DNA of 64,000 nucleotides. It comes from Tomocerus qinae. Taxonomy: Eukaryota; Arthropoda; Collembola; Entomobryomorpha; Tomoceridae. A program made the translations under genes and the position numbers. A model generated the notes under the pieces. It saw only the letters and a list, made by a program, of their open reading frames with translations. It was not told the DNA's origin and made no database searches. The DNA lies in assembly GCA_020055645.1 (NCBI GenBank), contig CM034548.1:19406001-19470000 (forward strand), given 5' to 3'. Below are positions 49,433-61,831 of the stretch, piece by piece; position 1 is the stretch's first letter; every line of letters begins with the position of its first letter.

Positions 49433-52400
49433 GCATTTTACGATCATTAATAAAGGCAAAAAATACATGAAAAGTCACAGCACTCCCATCTTCACTCCTA
49501 TATAAGACTATTTACTACATTAAACTCCACCTGAACTGAAGAATGAATGTATACATCATGATAATGGATCTACAGTAGTTAGCTCTAGTCCTGCTATCTA
49601 TTTTACTAATATTTTATTGTATAATGCCCATGTTTTTGGGATATATTCCATTAGCCACATAAATAAATCTGATATAACATATTTATTGCAAAGACTTGTA
49701 TATAGAACTAGACTGACTGAGTAGATGTAAAAAGCCACCTACTACTTACTACTACTATTTACTATAGCTCCATTAAGAGGAAGGAAGAGAGGTAGGAATA
49801 TGTACCTACCTACCTACAATAATCATTATATTTATTTACATGCACAGATTTCAAGAAATGACTGTGTTAGGTTCTTCGTTTGCTTTCGTTTAGCTTCACT
49901 GCTCTTCATCTTTATGTTGTTCTATGTGGAAGGAACAAGAGTCGTCGAGTTATCTACCTGTCCTGCCTATACATACTACTACCATTCATTATAGCGACTA
50001 CTATCTGTTGGTGGTTGGGTTTTGTTTGTGTGTGGTGGTGGATGGATAGAACATCTTTTGCATACAAACAAACGTCTTTTATTCTATTTTCATTCTCATG
50101 TCTAGTCTAGCGAATAGGCAAACGGATGTCATGTCACTCATAAAAAATCAATACGACTTTTCAACTGGGCGGACTCAAAACAATCTCTCAATTCACATCA
50201 AAAGCTATTTGTTAAACAAATTCATATTTTCCTCCTGCATCCACTGAGATTACATATTACTATTATGACTTGGTAAAGTACCAATAGACAATTCACCCAG
50301 GTAGGAGGTTAGATAAGTCAGTAAAAAGTAAGTAAACTACGAGTATGGTGTCTGTTTGAATATCTCTGACGCTGTGATAGTGTGCTGTGTACATTGCAAC
50401 ATAAATCCGTGCAAACATCAACATGCCAACTCAAATTACTCATTTATGATCTGAGTCTGTAAACCCACATCCAACATAGACCAACTATATACATATAAAT
50501 ATTATTATGGCTGTATAGTAGTATATTATGATATAATATAGAGATATTTATTTATATACTAAGTACATAATAGTAGGTATATACTAGGAGAAGAAAGATG
50601 CTGCAAGGAAATGTGGTTCTATAAAATTCTCATAATATTGCAAATGAGAAGTTCTTCCTTTGCCACCTTATTACTCGTTATTGTTAGTCTAATATAATAT
50701 CCGAAGATAGAGTGGGGAGATAGAGCAGCTCTATTGCACAGAACAGTAATGTATTGTATAATGAAGCATATAGAGTAAGTGTGGAGGTGTGTTGTCCATG
50801 CCTGCCTGGTCATCTTTTGAGTTTCCACTAAAAACAGGAGAATCAGATTTGGCTAGGCGAAGGGCTTTGGTATCACAGCCAAGCCATCAGAAGTAGAGGA
50901 TTCGGTCATTTAGTCAAAGAGTCCGATTAAAGCTGGTTTTGTTTCTCCTGTCTACGCTCCGTGAATTCCTGCCTATAGCATTGTTATTGTTACACTCTGT
51001 ATGTCTTGCTTGCCATGATGATGGATACATTTTGGAGAGGAGCACATTAGATTAGAGATAGTTTTTGCTCATTCGTGTGAATAGATACTACCTATACAGC
51101 CTAACTAAGTAGCTTTATTATTCATCTATTATAAATGATCGTGTAGTACAATTACATATGGATCAAGCACCAGATATACATAACTATGGACACTTTGTAC
51201 TTATGAATAGACAAAATAATGGCTCAATTATTTCCCTCACTATTACAATCACCTATAGAGCCATTATCTTCTCCTATATTTTAACGTCGTGTCAGAGTAC
51301 ACAGTCTAAAAGTGATCGTAGCAAAATGATAATAGATTATGCTGTGCATGCTTGTACAAATTATACTACCAACCTCTCCTATCTACTTATCCGTACATAC
51401 TTACCTTCTTGTTCTTACTAATAATATTTTCTCATTGTTGCTTCAACCATGGAAAATATATGTCTCTAACTCCTAACACATATTTTCACCAATAAAAAAC
51501 CGACATATTTAATTGCGTATAATATTTAATAGTACCTATATATACTCTACTACACCCTACCATGATATAATTTATTTACTCTGTAATCTATGTGCATATA
51601 TAACTGCCATGAGCTTCTAAAAAACCTGTATCGCCATATCAGTTAGATTATGTGCTATACTAATACACAAGGGTATCCTGAGAAATTATTGTAAATGCTT
51701 TGTTGGCAAATAAAGAGAAAAATCAGTTAAAAATATCATTTTTCTAATAGAATACAAAACCAGTTTTGATCTTAATTTTAATAAAGACGTTCCATAGTGG
51801 CTAGATAAAGGCTATTTACACGATTTATGTACAAAAGACTAACAATAAGAGTAGACCCGTTTTAAAAATTTATTCTTTTCTTTCCATTATTATACATTGA
51901 CTTGTAATACAAATAAAACTTTATACATGCAGGAAAGTAATACTTGGCTTACTAATAATTATATCATCAAAAAATAATATCTATCATTAGTTTTTATATT
52001 ATGAACAGAAAAGCGAGCGGCTATTGTCAAAATAATTCCATTGCATATTAGTGAAATAATACTCTGGACTCAGAGAACTACCATGACTCAAATTACAATC
52101 AGAATCAGTTTACCTGTGATATAATGTTACTTTTGGAAGTTTCGGAACGAAGGCAACAATCGCCTTATACAGTTTAAGAAAAGATGCAATCAACAGACCC
52201 AAAGTCTTACTAATAGGCTAGTATAATAATGCTGGCGGATAACTTGGTCGTTACGTAGACAAACACAGGTATTCGTCAGTAGAAAATTCTATATAGTAAT
52301 TTATTTATTCAGGTTGTGCGTGTGGGATTAGTACGCATTGTTGAAGCTAAATCGGTGGACTTGTCTTGTCTTATCTGTAGAATGCTTAAGTGTAGGAGTT

Positions 52401-54299
52401 TTAAAAAGATTTCGATGAATACAAACGAAAACAGGAAAGCAGTACTTGTTCATATAATATAATTGCATTTTTAGGCGAACAAGTTGCTGGGATGTAGCAC
52501 GTAGAGGTATCGACATTTTACTTATGTAGCAGAGTTGTGCAGATACCCAAGTATAGATAGCGAGTACTACAATGCATGTATAAAAATGTACCCATTTGAT
52601 ACGTATAGGTACTTGTAACAAGTATAGTGAATATACATTCAGTCGAATTGAAATGAACGGAAAGGATTTGCCAAACGGGAAAAAACTCTGTTCGAAGAGC
52701 ACGTGAGAGAAAGATTTGAGAGAGGAGTAGCTAATCAAATAATAGGATGGTTCATGAGTTTTTCTAGCTAACAATAAGTCTCACCGTAGACAAGATTACT
52801 AGACCAGACCATGAAATGAGCTCAAAGTAAAAGAAAGGGATGGCAATTTAATTGTCAAAGCCATGGGAAAATCTATTTATTTGGACTTATCACTATCAGC
52901 AGTTGGGTTGCGTGTGATCCTTCAGACCAAACACACAAATTCCTATAATATCTATTGTGAACTCTATACTGCTTAGTTAGCATGAACTTGATTTCAGGAC
53001 TTCTCCAAATGCTAGAAATGAATGGCAAACCTACCTATTTATTCTACACATAATATTATTACCTAAATTATTCCATACTCCCTACTACTACTACATACTG
53101 TGCTTAACAATCCACTTGACCAGGTGAATCCTTCTAATGGCTACCTTATAGTCTAGATTCACATTTAAAAATTTTGGCGACCGGCTTGCTAGCGGAAAAC
53201 TCCGTTTGAACGTTAAATACCACAGTCACATACCATGTTATTTTCAAATAGGATTTAGTATACACTCTATTTTATTAATATAGCTATTGATGTAGCATAC
53301 ATTGGAACCAACATCGTTTAATTTATGATGTGCAGAACAGAAGGGAACCACAAAGCACAAATAGAACTTGCGTCATTTATTTTGCATTTCCCTCTAAGGT
53401 TAATATTATCCTATATTGACGATCCCTAACTAAAAACTTGCCTTTTCACATCGTTTATATACATACATACATTATTATTGTTACATTATATGCCCGACTT
53501 CAAAATTAATTGCAACAATAAAATTATTACGCGATGAGAACTACTTAAACTAGATTTTCCATACATCTACTAATTCAGTATGTTGAAAAACCACATATCT
53601 ACATACATTGACTCTACACGTGATTTATTTGTTTGTCACATTTATGCATAGCTAATAACCACCAGATTACAATAAGTCACTGCAACGCCAAATATTCATT
53701 TCAAAATACAACAACTATACTCAGTACACTATCAAATATTCATGATTGCTAAAAGTATCAAAAATTAGATAAGTTGACTTATTTTTGAATAGTCTGATTA
53801 ATCTACTTATAATAATAAAAAAGATATCTCATTTCAATTATAACAATATAAATATTCATTGACTATTTCTATTTTAGGTGAAATAGATGCATTTTAAATA
53901 CAGTATAATAGCGTATAAATATCTTTGGGTGTATTATTTCATTCGGCTCTTTATATACACAATACTAGGTATTTGCAGTAATTACTTCTTTGAATACATT
54001 GCAGAGTAATACACCTGTAATGGTATAAATATGATACAAAAGAGATAATTCCGTGGAATTAGGAATGAGTCTTTTGTTCGCCATGTCATGCAATGCATTC
54101 TATGTTAGTTTTCGCATCAAAAGCACAATCGCAACTCATAGCATATTACATTAATGCTAAATAGTAATTATTGTTAAACGAGTCTGTTAATGTGAGCCAG
54201 TCTGAAGTAAGCGAAGGGTTAAAGTTGAGTTGATTTTTGTGACTGAAATTATACTATCTTTATAGGTAGGATGCTTCCTTCCTTATATAGTGGTATATA

Positions 54300-55270
54300 A
54301 TATGATATCTGTTTTGATGATGAGTAGAGAGAGAGAGAGGGTATTAATGCGATTATAGATGATGGAAGTGTACTAAGAAAAGGTTAATTCATGTATAAGG
54401 TGTACTTGACTTGGTTTTGGCTAGGAGTTGGGATTATATAAGGTAGTATTATAGTATGGAGGTTATAGTGGAGGTATATAAAGTTTAGTTCATTTGGAAT
54501 GAGTAGTGGAGTGTAGTTGTGATGTGAGTTCATAACTCCAGGTTATTTTGCGTGAACAGATAGCGATCGAATGGGAATTGAAAGCAAATCAGTTAAGTCG
54601 AAAGTAGGGGGTTCGAACTTCCGCTCACCCGTCAATTGCCTGATGTTTGTTTCATATCATCCAAAGTAGACACTCTAATGTATATCCAACTCAGTCAGAG
54701 AATGGATAAAGCAACCAGTGAAAAAATTTCAAGCTCTTTTTTCCCAATTCGATTGTTTGTGCTCAGTCGAGTGTGACTGATTCTTTTCCGTTTCCTCAGA
54801 TTATTCCCAATTTCTTTTCTCTTCGCCCCACCATATGTTGTCAGCAAAGACAAGTCAAGGAAAGGCACTATTAGATTAGTAGGTTGCAGGCTTTTGGCCA
54901 TGCTTCGTTTGCTCTCCAGCACCAATACATACATACTCTATCTATCTACTACTCCGCTTAATGGTCAACTTAATACCAATTCTATTCTAATACTTGTTAT
55001 ATAGACCAACCCTTATACCAACACTTATACAGGTAAGATGTACCCATTACATCACTCCTATTAACCATGACATTACGCATGCATTACTCCTGCCACAACC
55101 GCACCAAAGAATCTTCGCATCACTTATATCAACTCCACAATAGATAACTGCTCATACAAACTAATACCCATCTCATACCATAAGCAACCTTCGCTTGTGA
55201 CTTCTTCACTTGACTTTACACATGCTTCACAGCACATCTCCCTCTTTCTCAATCCTCCTCTTTATCTCTT
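54300..55270. promoter_or_regulatory. G-to-C skew switch near 54.65 kb
   Basis: 54421-54480 has 19 G and 1 C, and 55201-55260 has 3 G and 24 C, one of the sharpest contrasts in the window. The junction region 54540-54650 carries GCGATCGAATGGG and the B-box-like word below. An (AG)n run lies at 54326-54339. No coding call is made; the minus frame 54695-54934 is unsupported. Confidence 0.35.
54561..54620 (+). other. tRNA-like Pol III word pair, degenerate
   Basis: GGTTCGAAC at 54610-54618 resembles the tRNA B box, with a four-pair T-stem-like GGGG/TTCC around it. TAGCGATCG (54561) loosely resembles an A box. There is no full cloverleaf or acceptor stem, so this is at best a tRNA-derived remnant. 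Confidence 0.12.
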
Positions 55271-58200
55271 TTCTATCAAATATTAATAGCAACCATTAAA
55301 ATATTCTATACAATATGCTATGGTCTTGAAAGTATAATAATATTATGCATGATACATATCTTTTGGTATATTTAGAGCTATTATTTTTTATATTGCATTG
55401 GAAAGGAGACAATAAGAATATTTTTAATGGACCCTATAGTGAATGGCTTTTGCTGATGATTCTTGTTGGCATTATCAGAACTCCAACTGCCTCACACACC
55501 CATATGTATTAGTACAGTAGTAAACAGGATCACTTTATAAATTTTTTTCTCCAGGTATCGCTGAATCTAAAGATATATTTTTTTTGGCCGACGTTAAGCG
55601 CATAAACTAATACTCACGTATTTATCAGATGGACATTTCATAAAAATAGAGTTTTACATTTAACGATTGTATTTATTCGTTTGTACATGAGTATTAGATA
55701 ACAAGAATAAGCCGTAAAAATAGTCAGACTACCTGAGTAAAAAAGATTGGTTCGGTCGGTGTGTAGGTGAAATAAATAAATGGTAGCTAGTAGAGGTATG
55801 GATAAGTATTCATGGGTTTACAGCTGTAGCTGATTGAGTGAGGTGTATGGATTAGCGCACGGCCATCCTATCATTTCATCTCATTAGCCATCCATTCAAG
55901 TTGTAACCAAATTTTCATGCTCCTTGCTCACAACACAACAATTATCTATGCATCCATGGATGTGATGTGTTTGAAGAGGCAAAAAGAGTCCCTTCCTATT
56001 GACTTTTGGTCAGGTTTGATGTTTAACCAGCCGAGTCACGTGTCATAAATAAATTGTGGCGATTTCCACATGTAATGACTCTCGTAGTGTGTCCTAAGAC
56101 ACTGTATCTCCCTCATCTCATCCTATCACTCGTTAAACAACCCGGTCAAGCCAGTTAGTCCGCTTTGGAAACCAATTGCTATCTGATTGTCAACATCTCA
56201 TCTCTCCGCACATGGATCCTATGTAGTTGGTCCCTCTTTTGCAGAGGGGTATTTAGAGATCTATCCCCTCTCTCGCATCACATACCATTAGTTCGGTTGA
56301 CACAGCTATACATCCACTAACTCACCCAAAATACATTCATACATACCTTAGTTAGTAGAGGACGGACCAACACACGCACTCATTCAGATAGATCAGAGCA
56401 AACTTGCTCGCTATCAGTATCAGCCTCACTTATCCTAACAACAAAACAACTCTTTGAGCTTCGGCACAATTATTACACATGTATTATGTCTTAACCTCAA
56501 CTCTTTCATTCAACAAACAAATAGCTGACTGCTCCTGTCCTGCCTGCCTCCAACATTTCCTCTCATTCCTATACTCTCTGATATTATTATTATTTCCAGC
56601 TAACTATCTAATACCTTTTTATATTTATAGCAACATGCTGTAACAACCTCTGTTGCATGGACAGTGTATGTATGTATTAGTGGTGGGTGCTCTAGTAATA
56701 AGAGAACCTCTTCCAGTTTTATCGTATCCCTTCCTTTTCTTTATTTCTCAATTATGTTGCCAAACAGCATGTACCTAACCGTTGTTGTGCGAGGAGTCGG
56801 GGTACAAAGGTAGGATTTTACGTAATTATATGTGTGTGTGCATATATTGAAACACAAGTGGTATGTGTTTTGTACGATATCTCTCCACCACCAGGACTGG
56901 ATTTAAAAAAATGTACATTCATACATTCATACCTGTACCTTGCTCAGAAGAATCGGCAAAATTACTATGTACTACATACCTACAATATTTTCCACACTAC
57001 AGACACACTTAGGAATCTCACTAATTTTAGCAACGTAATTTGCTGCTAATATGTAATTAACTCAGTTAGCGTAAATTTAATTCATTTTCTTGTAGCAGAA
57101 ATAATACTGTGATATAAAAAAAGTATGTTATCACAAACGTTTATTGCGTAAGAGATTTTGAGGTAAAGATGACCTATAAGAGTTTTTCTTAAAGCTATTG
57201 GTCCACTTTGTGAGTATCCAGCAATCTTTTAAAAGCGTTCGACTTTTGTGAGGTAAGAAGAGATGAATCATTTAGTAATGGATATGAAGTAGAAAAAGGG
57301 CCTTGCCCAAAATCCATTATTACTCCTTACAATAGTAGCTTATTGGTAGATGGTCGAGCGGACAGAGTGCAATAGAGAGATGAAATAATGTTGATGTAAG
57401 ACACGGAACATAGATTACGTATAAATGTAAATATAAGTATTTATGAGGAGCTCTATGGAAATATGTTTGAAAAGGATTGGAGGAGACGAAAATGAAACGA
57501 AAGAATCAAGAAAACCAAGAAATGGTTTTGTTGTCTTGTGTATATCGTAGACATATTATACATCATACAGACATTTGAGTTGAATGCAAACTAAAGGTTT
57601 CCGTGTGCTGAGTGAGATAGTGCACGAGGAGGATAATTTGATATTCACAATAGGGAGAGAAATTTACGGTCTTATGCATAGGCTAAATGTTTCGCGTTCC
57701 GGTTAATGGACACAATAAATTTATGTACGGCACGGTCGAACCATGATGCAGCCAGTCAGCCAAAGGAAGGCAAAGTTACATGATAGGTAGATTGTTGGAG
57801 ATAGATAGGTAAATAGATACATACGAAAGACAGACAGTCACTCAGACTAACTACTACCTACCTACCCACCATCTACCTATTCTCTCTACACATCTGGCGA
57901 ATATTCTTAACTCCAGATTCACTTTCTTCATTTTTACAATCTTATTATAAACATTTTGTCATTTACCGACCCTATTTAATTACTAAAATCCTACAGAATT
58001 ACTTAATGATCAGCAATCAATGTCAATATTTTGTGTACTTAAAGAGACTTTTAAGAAATAAATACTTAAATGCAATCTGGACAATTTTCTGGATTTAATA
58101 TGAAAATATTCATTAATTTATAATTGAAGCATAATGTCAAGATTTTTCCAAGAATATATTAGGCACGTATTTTGTAAAAGAAATATTAGATAAAATGAAT

Positions 58201-58393
58201 TTAAAGGAGGAAAGCTGTAATATATTTCAGTAAAGCAAGATGTGAGTTGAAGTAAAGGTAAGGTAAGACTCGCAATCAGTCAAGCAAAGCCAGCCAGCCT
58301 TGGTTGGACAGATACTATTAGGTGTATAGGGTGCGCAGTATAGAATGGGGAGATATTGTTAGCATACGATTAGGTTATAGGGTAGAATAGATA
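55271..58393. other. AT-rich non-coding stretch
   Basis: No supported gene. 57250-57790 is G/A-rich and 57840-57960 is C-rich, a mild switch. The plus frame 56834-57049 has no support. Nothing else is notable. Confidence 0.5.
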
Positions 58394-58930
58394 TTATGCA
58401 TATTGTGAAAAGAGAGTGTAATAATATTGAGACGGAATGCAGTGGATAGTAGAAAATAAAGGATTACATAGATAGATATGGGATGTAAATGTGGCTAATG
58501 TGAGTGCGATGAATTTCTTACAATAAGTATATGATGGCGTATCACGCTGATTGAAGATTTCGGGGGAATAAGAAAAGAGAGGAGACGAAGATGGGATGAT
58601 GAGCGCAAAAACCGCTTTTGTACTTTTTGCGTTTTTGCCTTTTACCCCGTACAATGTGGAGCAATCATGCTATTTCTCGTGCAGGCAACCTATTACCCAC
58701 TTCCGCTTAGGATTTTTGAAGCGTACACCTCGGAAGTGATGCATTTATTGGCCAAAAACCTTCATCTTCTACTTATTCCATCGCATGATCAACGCATCTC
58801 ACTCAGTTTCGTCATCACACACTCCATTCACCCCTCTATAAGGAAACCCATAGCCATTCAAATAGAGACGTACATAAATATTAGCTCCTATTACCTAAAT
58901 ATCTTGCATTACTTGCTTGGATAAAAATAA
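58394..58930. promoter_or_regulatory. G-to-C skew switch near 58.64 kb
   Basis: 58561-58620 has 22 G and 7 C, and 58801-58860 has 5 G and 22 C. The minus frame 58394-58654 (left arm) and the plus frame 58667-58924 (right arm) diverge from the junction only 12 bases apart, about 85 codons each. The pattern looks like a divergent promoter but also follows from stop-poor strands. Confidence 0.35.
58604..58638. repeat. Overlapping perfect hairpins of CGCAAAAAC words
   Basis: CGCAAAAA (58604-58611) pairs with TTTTTGCG (58624-58631). GCAAAAAC (58605-58612) pairs with GTTTTTGC (58631-58638). The words resemble, without matching exactly, E2F-type sites, and they sit exactly on the composition switch. 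Confidence 0.75.
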
Positions 58931-61756
58931 TTTAGTATAGGCAGAGTGGCCGTGGCCATGCCATGGTGGATAATACTTACGATTATTAGTATGCTTCCTC
59001 TCGGACTATCTTATAGGACTAAATATGAAGCATCTTGTTTACTCGTCCGTGACTTATCAACTGCTTTATGTCAGTCAAATCAGCCCAAGCGTGGAATAGT
59101 TACATAAGACATTAAAAGACGTACGATTAGCATTACACAGTATGTATATAAGGAGGGAATTATATCTATTACTAGTGTGTGTGTGCTTGGAGCATGGAGT
59201 AGTAAGTATATCGTAAAAAGGTGAGATACTCGGAGTAATAGCTGAGCTCAGAAAAATAAAATAGCATGTGTATAGAAAACCATAGAAAACTCATATTTAT
59301 ATCACATAACTTATTTTCGCAGAGAAATATCGTTAACTCCGTCACTACACATAATACATTAATAGATGGTCATCATAACTTCCATCTATCTATCTGTCTG
59401 GATTCACAATAGCCAATCTCCTCTTTTGCTCTCGTTTCTTTCGTCTCATTTTTCCACCTTATTATAATAGCCTCCTATCATGCTCACTCACAGCTCACCA
59501 AACCAACTCCCAACCCTTCCCATAATATCATCTCGTCTCGATTTAATCCAAACCAAAGCAAACGTAAGTCAAGTCATCGCGTTTTGCCTCACCTACATAT
59601 AATATGTACATAATACATTAGGCCACTTATATATAGAGCAGTGAAATATAAATGTTCTACAGTGTTTGTGTCTAAATACATATAGACTAGTGTGGAGAGT
59701 ATAAATAATGTATTTGGAGGAGCTGTATAGTCAGTGCAGAATAGTCATAATATTAGATAAAAGAAGGTAAAATAAAAGCACTTATCGTTAGGAGGAATAG
59801 CTAAGTGTGCGAAGAAGGAGGCAGAGCAAGCCTCTTCCAATTTGTACACTTAAACGATAGACACAATCCCATAGACTACTTTTGTTCCACATGAAAACTC
59901 ATAACTAATAAAATATCCATCATAAAATAAAATGACCCCGTCTTAATTAAATATCAAAAGCCAAGTTAGAACATCGCACATAAATGTTCTGAACTGCTGA
60001 TTCAGTGAGTCAGTACATATCAAACATAATATCTGTATCATCTCATTTATCTCTGGGCATGTTAGCAGTGCTATGTTTGTACGGGAACAATTCTGTATTA
60101 TGTATGTTCCATCTTGTAACAGATTATCTATCGATTCTATCTATTCATATCCTACAGTAGATATTGCACTCCAATCCAACCTTAGTATAATATAGTACTT
60201 ATGATTAAATAACTACACACCATTTATGTACTGATACGTAATACGATTATATATATTATGCTTAAAAATATACGTTAGGTACTTATTATTTTTGTTTCAC
60301 TGACAGACAGTACGATCCAATTGAAGAATACAACATAAGAAACCATTTAACTACTGCGTATAAAATAAATTACTTGTAAAAAATTCCAATTCTAAGTAAT
60401 ACTCTTCTATGCACTGAACTATTTGCTCACAAGGACATTTCATTTTTACGATAAAATATATAATGAAATAAATAGCAAAGGTGATAGCTCTAAGGATTTC
60501 CTTTTACTGATTCTCTAATGAGTGTTTCGCTCTGAGCCATGTAATGTATCTATCTATATTTTACTTGGTTGCCAATCTAGATAACCGATAGTACGTATAT
60601 ACACGTAAGTATAGTACAAGTCAAGAAGAAGTACAACTATCGCATAATATTCCATGAATTAACGATTCTGATACTTTTATGTATGAATTGCAATAATTTC
60701 CCTTACACAGCCAACCAAAGCAAAATTCTACTGAAGGAACGTGGGATCTTCTCATAAAAAACCCGAGAGAATACTCGTTGGCAGTCATGTCTTTGCTCTC
60801 CTCTCAACTTATCCACGTAAACAATCACCGTTTCTTTAAATTAATATTGTATTTTCCGTTCACGGACTCAACCCAACCACTCGAAGAGACTGATTGTGAA
60901 CTAAATGTCGTGTCTATAACTCCTTTCGACAGATTACTATGACCATATTATAGCTGTAATAAATATCTGACGTGTGTATATCCATATCATGAATTCTACG
61001 GTGAACTGAACTTATTGGCTACTTCTTTGTACTTTGACTTCTCTCTCAAATTGCACGATTATTCTATACGTAGTATATCAGAACTCAGGTACTAAACGCC
61101 AATAGACTGTGTGAGCAAAATATAACCAAAGTGTAATTGAAACCTCTTGCTATATAATCCTCTTCCAGTTTCACCCCATTGCATTGGATCACATTTGATT
61201 ACATTCAATTCTCCCAGCTACTTACTGGCTATGCTCTCCATCTCCACTCCATTATTATTGCTTTCGATAGAAATTCTCATGAATGTGAAATACATGAATT
61301 ACGAAAATTATTTATCATCATATTTCTGCCTGTCGACTAAAGGAAATACAATAGATTACGTAGATTGACATGGCATTGTTTATTATTCTATACATTCTTT
61401 GCGTTTTACCACATTAATTCACTACACCTCTCAATGCTATACCAGAATTCGGTACACCTATTTTAGATAACTTTTTATTATAATGTTCTTTTCTGTTCAC
61501 GTTAATTAAGAGAAATACATGTAAATAAAATAAATACCTGTTCTATATGAACAACAATAACAAGTAGGTACTCCTATAGAAATTATTGGTATAATTGTTT
61601 TTATACGTAAAACTGTCTACCTCTAGTATCTACAAACTATACCCACGATAGTGTCCTTCATATCCGCTCTTTTAGATATTATTTAGTAGTTGAACGTCAT
61701 CCTACATCCATGCGATACCATAAAGTCAACTTGGACTCTTTCTTTTTCCAAATCAG
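58931..61756. other. AT-rich non-coding stretch
   Basis: No supported gene, repeat or RNA, apart from the GCCATGCCAT copy at 58955 and a C-rich patch at 59340-59560. Confidence 0.5.
58955..58964 (+). promoter_or_regulatory. GCCATGCCAT copy 3
   Basis: A perfect copy, about 320 bases right of the 58.6 kb hairpin cluster, within GGCCATGCCATGG. Confidence 0.3.
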
Positions 61757-61831
61757 TTGGCCGGATAACAAATCAAGAAAAAGTCGACAAAACAGTGATA
61801 CGAAGTCTGTTAGTGGAATCCCTAATGTCAG
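61757..61831 (+). CDS. Candidate internal 75-base coding exon
   Basis: A strong pyrimidine tract, CTCTTTCTTTTTCCAAATCAG, stands left of 61757. A good donor, TCAG|GTAAAA, follows 61831. The 75 bases are a multiple of three and open in phase 1-1, so inclusion or skipping would keep the frame, as in a cassette exon. The peptide, GRITNQEKVDKTVIR then SLLVESLMS, is charged and helical-looking. No partner exon was found, and a minus-strand frame overlaps it. GC content stays high to about 61890, beyond the donor, which is unexplained. The combination of acceptor, donor and frame makes this the best internal exon candidate, but it is still unproven. Confidence 0.25.

Larger units (their letters stand above)
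47384..54299. other. Long AT-rich non-coding stretch
   Basis: Nearly 7 kb without a supported gene. The minus frame 52328-52774 (148 codons) is hydrophobic and Tyr/Leu/Ser-rich, with no motif. Local items are TGATTGACAG at 48162-48171 and an 8-base inverted repeat TTCTGATG/CATCAGAA at 49402-49432 whose loop repeats GTCCGT. The word TATCACAGCC at 50871-50880 matches the start of the miR-2 family but has no precursor hairpin. Confidence 0.5.

Noticed and set aside
50871..50893. TATCACAGCC, the seed and first ten bases of the miR-2 family
   Set aside because: The bases after it diverge from miR-2, and the upstream 80 bases hold no complementary GGCTGTGA-type arm, so no precursor hairpin forms.
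52328..52774. 148-codon minus frame
   Set aside because: Hydrophobic Tyr/Leu/Ser-rich composition typical of AT-rich noise, with no motif or splice context.
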